A stretch of DNA of 27,788 bases from Phallusia fumigata (taxonomy: Eukaryota > Chordata > Ascidiacea > Phlebobranchia > Ascidiidae): positions 1-27,788 of the forward strand of contig QXVZ01016380.1 of the NCBI GenBank assembly GCA_008931825.1, read 5' to 3'. Position 1 is the stretch's first letter. The number at the start of each line of letters is the position of its first letter. The notes under the pieces were generated by a model. The model saw only the letters and a list, made by a program, of their open reading frames with translations. It was not told where the DNA came from and searched no databases. The position numbers were made by a program, and so were the translations under genes. Positions 21,109-27,788 of this stretch are shown here, piece by piece.

Positions 21109-23635
21109 GTTAGGGTCAAAAAGATTGACTGAATACTTTTGTGAAAATACCAAGTCTGAAAACAGAAAATTGGCGAAATTTGACATCTAATACAACATTT
21201 ACAAGATCCCACTACAAATATCACAGCTTTACGGACCAAACTAAATTCGAGCAACATATCAGGGCACAGAAACATGCATGATTTGCTAAATGGCGTTTCT
21301 GGCTTGACCCCGTTTGTGGTTCAACTCTTCAGCTATCCCTTATAAAATCCGAAAGCCGATGTCCCAATCTCAGCTTACACAAACCGCAGCAGCAAAACAA
21401 CTCATACAGACAATATATTTTAGCGAGTATCGGTCGGTAAACAGCAAAATCATTAACCGCAGATCAACAGGTCGCTCTGTTTCCCTACTTTTCCAAGATT
21501 GAATGAACGCGGTGATGGACCTTAGATGTCGCGTTAACTTGAAGTTGATCTTTTGACGTCATGTTAACGTGCTTTTGCACGCCATGTAGTATTATGGGAA
21601 CATGGGAGATCAGAGTGTGGCTCTTTTCTTTCTCGATGTTTTTAGAAATTATGAAAAACGTTCTGTGCTTTAGGTCAAAACCGGGTCAAGAGGTAAACAA
21701 ACCGCTTATCTCGCAAACAACTGAAGCACAACACACAAACCCGGTTTTGAAGGCCTGCAATGATTTCGTCTGTATCAGGGGACCACGTCTTGCTGCCCTC
21801 GAAACTCAAAAAGATCTCATTGTTTTTCCCACTAAACATGCTCTTTGACGTCAACTTTGCTAACGCATTTACTCGAAGTTAGTGCAAAGTAACCTCCTCA
21901 ACAAGTATAAATCAATAAAGAAGATAATGACGCAAAGTCTTCTATAAAATACAGAACACAGAGGGTGCTGACGAAATTTCTGACCAGGTTGAATAGTGAT
22001 CGCTAGAACAAGAAAACATCAGGTTCGCGTGATATCCGCTGACTGGGGACAAAGAGCAGCAACATATGGTACTCATGCAGGCCCAGATTCGCAGGCAAGC
22101 TGACGGCCAAAAATAATCAAATAAAAAATTAACGCCCTGAGAAAGTTTGATAATATTTAAAATCTTGTGCTTTAGGGCGTTGTCAGTTATCAAGATTTTC
22201 GCCCATCATGCAGGACGGCTTAGCAACGAAAAAGCCGTTTGTGATAAAAAGTGCGTCTTTAATACATGAAGCCGGGTGATAATACTTTTGTGTTTATTGC
22301 GTTGAATGCTGCGTGTTTGTATTTGTCATTTGTGGCAATGAAAAGTCCGGTACGGTTTTCATACGGGGGTCGAACCCAGAACCCTCTAACTGCAAAACAT
22401 GATTCGGGTGCCAACCAGCTTCGCCGTAACATTCCTAATTCCCTTGTGTGTTGCGGCACGCCAGGGAGCAACTATTGTAACAAATTGTAAATACGTTAGG
22501 CTACGTTGAAAGTTCATTGTCGAATCCTGGCGGAGGTGGTCGAACCCTGTGTTGTTGCTGAGATGACAATTTTCCAGGTAACACGTAAGCCCGCCCGAAG
22601 TGAAAAAAACGTATAGCTTCTTCTTGGGTCTAACTAAATTAGTTGAGGTTGGATTATTGGAATTCATTAACTGCCTTCGATTTTTACGGAAACTACTTTA
22701 TATTTACGACATGATTTAGTCTTGACTTCTCACCATACTTACTGTTTGATAAACATTAATTATTTTCTTGCAGAGATTATCAACAACGCAAAGGTTTATT
22801 TAAATAATTCTTTAAGCAACAGTCGCACATTGTAAAACAACTTTCACAAGTTAGACAAAAACATGCATCTAAATCTAGATAAAGCCTTCTCCTCGGATGT
22901 TAGTTGCGAAAACAGACACCATGTCAATGTTTTTTAGTTTTTATACCTGCACGTTTGAATTATTAAAAGACATTTTTTTTGAAAAAATGCTGATTTTGCC
23001 AATATTCTAAAGAAAAACGTGATTAACTACTCATTTGTATTTGCTGACGCATTTTTTTAAGGAATGGCATCTCCACGTACGTCAATAAAATTTCTTATAT
23101 TTTGGCCCCAACAACCTTGGGGAATGCAATTTTAAAAAGCTGCCATTGCAGCAAGTTTTCATTAGTCACCATCTTTAGTAGAAAGAAACTATAAAATCTT
23201 AACAATGAACCGTAAATTTACACCTTTTATTCAACTTTTGACTTGATGAATGCTGGCTTTGTCGATTAAATGAAATCCGTCGCCGAGCTAATAAAAATTG
23301 AACGACCCCACTTGTACGTTTTAAACAGCGATCCTGATTTTATGATCCTCTATTCAGTTTGAACTTTGCCAGGGCTGTAAACCAAGTTTACAATTCAAAG
23401 ATTCACAAATGTCAACGTACATAGCCCAAATTTGCAGAAATGTGCACAAATATACGTGTTCTGTCGGTTCAACAGTCAGTCGTGATCTTTAGGACTTGAA
23501 GACTAACACCACGAGCGTTGTTAAAAAGTTTTTTTGCAGCCTTTTGCAGTCTCTTTTTAATGTTTGTGTCTATTTTACAGAAAGCTAAGCTTACAGTCAA
23601 TTTTTGTGACAACCAAAACCGTTGAAGCATCCACA
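21109..23635. other. Duplicated segment upstream of gene B, and 5' flank of gene C
   Basis: Contains the upstream block copy (about 21337-21515), the distal block (21957-22150), a tRNA-like sequence (22345-22440), the block 22478-22790 with GGTGGTCGAACCCTGTG, and the block 22790-23290 shared with 26690-27211 and 27213-27788. After 23300 the sequence is unique. An AG after TCTATTTTAC at 23578-23580 may be a 5' UTR or trans-splice acceptor for gene C. No other gene is recognised. Confidence 0.6.
22345..22440 (-). repeat. tRNA-derived SINE-like sequence
   Basis: On the minus strand GGTTCGACCCC (22366-22376) is a perfect B-box match, preceded by a GCTGGTTGGCA stretch resembling a D-arm/A-box. 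A homologous, more diverged copy on the minus strand at about 19215-19310 has GCTTCGAACCC. The flanks are shared as well, so the two probably descend from one insertion that predates the segmental duplication. Confidence 0.4.
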
Positions 23636-24835
23636 ATGAAGACCACCGCTATTTTACTTGTATCTGTACTAATCTGTCTTAACGTGGTTCAAGCAACAGA
23701 AGACTGCCCCGACTAAGTATAGAAATTATGTTTACAACAATAAACAAAACGCTTTTAAGCCAGGATTCCTGTCACAGTTTTGCTGACTTTGCTGACTTTC
23801 ATTTTGGTTTTGGTTCGTCAATACAGTTTCATGCAACATCGGCCAGCTGCAGTTGCTTGTTCATGAAGCTCAAGAGCTACAAACCCTTGAAATGCAAGGC
23901 GGTCGCAATACATTATCAAATTAAATCCTACATAGGGTTGCCAACTTTGTTGAGCCACAGTAAAGGACTTGATTGATATTTTATCATGTCTTTAAAACAC
24001 ACTTCCAATTTCGATCTGATAATAACATGAAATATGGGCACTACTATTAAAATTTTTCTCATATAGATTTCATTCATACCAAATTTCGACTTAATTTTGA
24101 GTAGGACATCACCATCTGGTTTCAGTTTTTCGTGAGTCTCCAATTAAAACTATTTCAAAATAAAGGACAAAAAGTGTCATTTTGAATCTCAATAAAGGAC
24201 AAGGACAAATAGAGCTGATCAAAGGATTGTTCTTTGAAATAAAGGACGGTTGGCAACCCTAATCCTACATTGGTTGCACTTGCTGAATGTTAAACTTGTT
24301 AATAAACTTGCAGACACACCCGGGAAAAGTGTTTAAAGCAGGCAGACGGACCGGAACTGAGCCTAAACATTTAGGCTGGTTGTATATCCGAACCTTGCAA
24401 AATATTCTGTATTTTGTCCCGCATGTATTGTTTAGCGTTTAACTCTTTGGTTTCAATGTTTAAATATCTTATCGGTCAATACATTTTATCGTGAACACAC
24501 GCATCTGCACTGTTTTGTAGGATCTGCTTGGCCCTATATGATCCAGTTTGCGGCTCCGACGGAGTTACCTACCCAAACGCATGTGAGTTTGAAGTCGCAA
24601 AGTGCAACATGCAAGTTGGATCGAACACCTAAGCATCGAAATACAATAAAGTGATGCAATACTAATCTATAAAGTGGAAACAGTTGTATTGCCTCGCGTT
24701 TAAGAATGCAAGAAATACAATTTTATCAATTTTAATATATTTGTTGTAAATATTTTGTCACAAACTTAACAAATGTTGTTTTTTGCATTTAGGAAAATTG
24801 AACATAAAGGACAATGTCAAACTGGGGAGTCGTAA
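23636..24835 (+). CDS. Secreted Kazal serine protease inhibitor (gene C), three exons, 69 aa if spliced; first donor damaged
   Basis: Exons inferred from gene A: 23636-23712, 24521-24610 and 24793-24835, 210 bases in frame. Residues 1-20 are a signal peptide ([20 protein letters not shown]). Six Cys follow at 24, 28, 36, 47, 54 and 64, with [16 protein letters not shown] and HKGQC. P1 is Ala30, suggesting elastase-like targets. Exon 2 has the same length and phases as in gene A. The first donor reads CTAAGTAT where GTAAGTAT is expected; unless CT is used, an in-frame TAA at 23714-23716 ends the protein. The second donor is GCAAGT, a good GC-AG donor. It is either a real gene with a sequencing error or polymorphism, or a gene inactivated by one substitution. 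It lies on the opposite strand from genes A and B. An AATAAA follows at 24910-24915. Confidence 0.7.
23933..24261. mobile_element. hAT-type MITE, 329 bp, with perfect 8-bp target-site duplication
   Basis: The ends are the 13-base inverted repeat TAGGGTTGCCAAC (23933-23945) and its complement GTTGGCAACCCTA (24249-24261). Flanking direct repeats are ATCCTACA at 23925-23932 and at 24262-24269. An 8-base duplication is the hallmark of the hAT superfamily. The interior is AT-rich, has no transposase frame and repeats AAAGGAC several times, mostly toward the right end. It sits inside intron 1 of Kazal gene C. The perfect duplication points to a fairly recent insertion. Confidence 0.9.
24645..24650 (+). 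promoter_or_regulatory. Intronic poly(A) signal in Kazal gene C
   Basis: AATAAA 15 bases after an in-frame TAA (24628-24630) met if the second, GC-type donor is not used. Together they could yield a shortened protein that lacks the sixth Cys. Confidence 0.45.
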
Positions 24836-26676
24836 TCGACAACCAACATCCAGAAAAATTGAAATGGCCTGTAATTTGCCATAACCGTAGCATTTATTAT
24901 CGTAATTATAATAAATGTTTAAGGTCTTCATTTCGTTTGCTGGTAAATAATATCAGTTTGGTTTTAAAACTCGAGAAATTAGTTCAGCATTACGTAGTTC
25001 ACATCAAAATCTTGCGTCAGTCACCAGACAGAAAAGTTTGTAGATAGTTTGGATGGTATTTAAAGATTAGAACTAAAAAGTTGTTGTGACATTGGGGTTA
25101 TGTATTTAGGTCAAAAGCCAAGGTTTAACCCGGAAAAACCTATATTGGCGTTATAGAACAAATAGTTATTCAACAACATGCGGTCACCAAAAAAGTTGAC
25201 TTGTTTTATTATACTACATACAAGTTTATGACCCTATGACGTTTTGTTAAAAAAACTTAAAAATTGCACAGTAAAATTTAGGGATGACATGTTCACTAAC
25301 AGCTGTAGACTAACGACCGTATGTCAATCGGATAGATTCTTAAAACAAGGTTGCCATTCAATACATATTGCTGCATTAGTATATGCGATGTCAATTAGTT
25401 TCGTCATGTTTACATAAATAGAAAAGTTCGCATTAGTGCTCCAGTCTGGTTGGATTAAAGCTCAATAACCCCAAGTAACCGTGATAAATAGTCGGTTGCT
25501 AATTCGATGTTACAGGAAAAGTGTAACGTATAGAATTGCCACAGTAACAGTTTACACGCATTTACTGAGGAAACCAGCAGTTCTTGGCTGCTTTGGTTGG
25601 CGCAGGAGGCTGGTCCGTGGAATTGTTATCGTTGACTACTCGAAATTGAACATTATATTTGAGTAAAAACAGTAAATATCTTTGATCAAGTATGTGCGGT
25701 AAAACCACAACCATTAACCACAGAACAAGAGGTCGCTCTGGTTCCCAACTTTTTCAAGACTGCATAACCGCGGATTCTGTGCTTTGCAAGTAGGTCAAGG
25801 TCAAAACCGGGTCAACAGTAAGCAAACTGCTTATCTCGCAAACATCCGAAAAACAACACACAAAGTAGGTTTTGACAGGTTGGAGCAGTGTTGAGGAGAC
25901 TCGAGTCAGCGTAGCACCAAACGTGCGATGCCTACAGGATATTTTTTATGGATTCTGTGTATTTTCTAAATGTCGCAATCGACGATAATTCTCTTTGTTA
26001 AAAACTGGTCGGGTGGCGCGTTCTTTCTGTTAGTTTTGGAATGAATCAAAAACTTTAGAGTCAAATGATCAGTTTCAAGTAGTAACCACATTGTGACTGT
26101 GGTTTTATATCAATAGAAATTTTTATCACGCTAATGGGGGAGTTGTGGTGCATATTTTCATAATTTTAAATCATTTTACAAACTAGTGTTGGTTTAACAT
26201 TTATACAGCGCTTTTGATCATAATGCTTGGAAACGCTTAAAGTTTCTTGCGCTTTTGGCCTGTGGTGCACAAAACTTAGATTTTTCCTTGTGATAAAGGC
26301 ATTGCTTGACGAGACTCGACGTATGAGACTCGTTACCTAACACTGTAGGAGCAATGATTTTGTGTCAGGATCCCAATGTTTTTCCCACTAGAAATATTTT
26401 TTGACAAGTTGTGAATCCGTCACGCCACGTTGGAAGTTCAATGTCGAACGCTGGCTGAGGTGGTCGAACCCTGTGTTGTTGCTGAGCTGACAATTTTATA
26501 GGTAACACGTAAGACCCTTTTGTGAGAAAAAACGTATAGCTTCTTTTGGGTTCAAACTAAATTAGCTGAGGTTGGATTATTGGAATTCATTAACTGCCTT
26601 TGGTTTTTACGGAAACTACTTTATATTTACGACATGATTTAGCCTTGACTTGTCATGCTTACAGTTTGTTGAAAAT
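24836..26676. other. Region after gene C, with an orphan copy of the Kazal upstream block
   Basis: No gene recognised. 24836-25680 is unique AT-rich sequence. At about 25690-25775 begins a third copy of the upstream block of genes A and B, continuing to about 25880 with the gene B-like AAAACCGGGTCAA segment, but no Kazal exon is found below it on the minus strand. 26405-26676 repeats the block seen at 19362 and 22478. Confidence 0.6.
25690..25880. repeat. Orphan copy of the Kazal upstream block
   Basis: Shares ATTAACCACAGAACAA and GGTCGCTCTG with gene A, and GGTCAAAACCGGGTCAA plus GCTTATCTCGCAAACA with gene B. The gene that should follow on the minus strand is absent, so this is either a deletion remnant or a partial duplication. 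Confidence 0.7.
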
Positions 26677-27211
26677 TGATTATTATTTTCTTGCAGAGAT
26701 TTTCAACAACGCAAAATTCTAAAACTTCATCAAGAAACAATCGTGTGTTGTAGAACAACTTTCACAAAGTAGAAAAATTTGGGAAAATTAGCGCAAAATT
26801 CCAAGACTGCTTTAACACTAAGAAGTGAATCTAAATCAAGACAAGGCCTATTCCTCGGATGTCAGCTCCGAAAAAATACACCATGGAAACGTTTTTTATT
26901 CTAGATAATTGCACGTTCGACTCATTAAAAGATATTTTACTTCGCAAAACATGCTGATTTTGCCAATATTCACAAGTAAAACGTGATTAACTACTCATTT
27001 TGTATTCTGCTGACGCATTTAATAAAAGGAATTACATCTCCACATACGTCAATAAGGTTGTAATGTCCTTTAAAATTTCCCATATTTGGCCCTAACAACC
27101 TTGGGAATGCAATTTAAAACAACTGCCATTGTTGCAAGTTTTCATCAATTCAAAGAAACTATAAAACCTTAACAATGATCCGTAAATTTACACCTTTTAT
27201 TCAACTTTTGA
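26677..27211. repeat. Direct duplicate, left copy (cluster tail block)
   Basis: Nearly identical to 27213-27788, and more distantly related to 22770-23290. It ends at the N at 27212. No coding content. Confidence 0.92.
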
Positions 27212-27212
27212 N
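27212..27212. other. Assembly gap (single N) at a duplication junction
   Basis: Separates the two near-identical tail blocks. Confidence 0.95.
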
Positions 27213-27788
27213 TGATTATTATTTTCTTGCAGAGATTTTCAACAACGCAAAATTCTAAAACTTCATCAAGAAACAATCGTGTGTTGTAGAACAACTTTCA
27301 CAAAGTAGATAAAAAAATTTGGGAAAATTAGCGCCAAATTCCAAGACTGCTTCAACACTAAGAAGTGAATCTAAATCAAGACAAGGCTTATTCCTCGGAT
27401 GTCAGCTCCGAAAAAAGACACCATGGAAACGTTTTTTATTCTAGATAATTGCACGTTCGAATCAGATATTTTACTTCGCAAAACATGCTGATTTCGCCAA
27501 TATTCACAAGTAAAACGTGATTAACTACTCATTTCGTATTCTGCTGACGCATTTAATAAAAGGAATTACATCTCCACGTACGTCAATAAGGTTGTAATGT
27601 CCTTTAAAATTTCTTATATTTTGGCCCCAACAACCTTGGGGAATGCAATTTAAAACAACTGCCATTGTTGTAAGTTTTCATCAGTCACCTTCTTGTATGA
27701 GCTAACCTTTAGTCGAAAGAAACTCTAAAACCTTAACAATGAACCGTAAATTTACACATTTTATTCAACTTTTGACTTGATGAATGCT
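27213..27788. repeat. Direct duplicate, right copy (cluster tail block)
   Basis: Begins one base after the N with the same TGATTATTATTTTCTTGC start as 26677 and runs to the window edge. It carries a small insertion that the left copy lacks (GAGCTAACC region, about 27690-27715) and single-base differences. Confidence 0.92.

Noticed and set aside
1..27788. CRISPR array, bacterial operon or phage-like module
   Set aside because: No regularly spaced short repeats and no prokaryotic gene organisation; the window is intron-containing eukaryotic DNA.

Overview
This is a eukaryotic nuclear window: short exons separated by 0.1-1 kb AT-rich introns with GT/AG borders, AATAAA poly(A) signals and no bacterial-type gene packing. 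The gene content (a Kizuna-type centrosomal protein, TIMM17, an I-set immunoglobulin protein and secreted Kazal inhibitors), compact introns and strong signs of two divergent haplotypes suggest a highly polymorphic invertebrate deuterostome, most likely an ascidian such as Ciona. The species call is inference. The gene calls rest on exons whose phases join without a break.

Layout. (1) 436-6537, minus strand: an internal piece of a gene coding for at least four Ig domains, each split over two or three exons. The Ig3-Ig4 block occurs twice, in 2458-3885 and 1-1560, and the two blocks meet near a single N at 1561. (2) 6538-8646: no gene recognised; N at 7115, two tRNA-like B-box sequences and a perfect 11-bp hairpin. 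(3) 8647-13703, minus strand: a complete ten-exon gene for a 542-residue Kizuna (KIZ) orthologue. Its penultimate exon is duplicated across an N at 9650. (4) 15030-15512, plus strand: an intact, single-exon TIMM17 of 160 residues, head-to-head with KIZ across 1.3 kb. (5) 15513-17701: TIMM17 3' UTR, a long palindromic hairpin and a hAT-like terminus. (6) 17702-27788: a Kazal-inhibitor cluster built from repeated segments. Gene A (minus, 73 residues) is intact. Gene B (minus) is a decayed copy with a stop in the signal peptide. Gene C (plus, 69 residues) is divergent, with a damaged first splice donor, a GC-AG second intron and a hAT-type MITE with a perfect 8-bp target-site duplication in intron 1. 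A third copy of the upstream block at about 25690 has no gene attached. The window ends in a third N-separated duplication (26677-27211 and 27213-27788).

Three of the four Ns lie exactly at junctions of near-identical direct duplications. The simplest reading is allelic contigs laid end to end by the assembler, so the doubled exons should not be taken as biology without read-depth support. No operon-like or defence-type system is seen. The most informative biology is the KIZ orthologue and the birth-and-decay series of Kazal genes.
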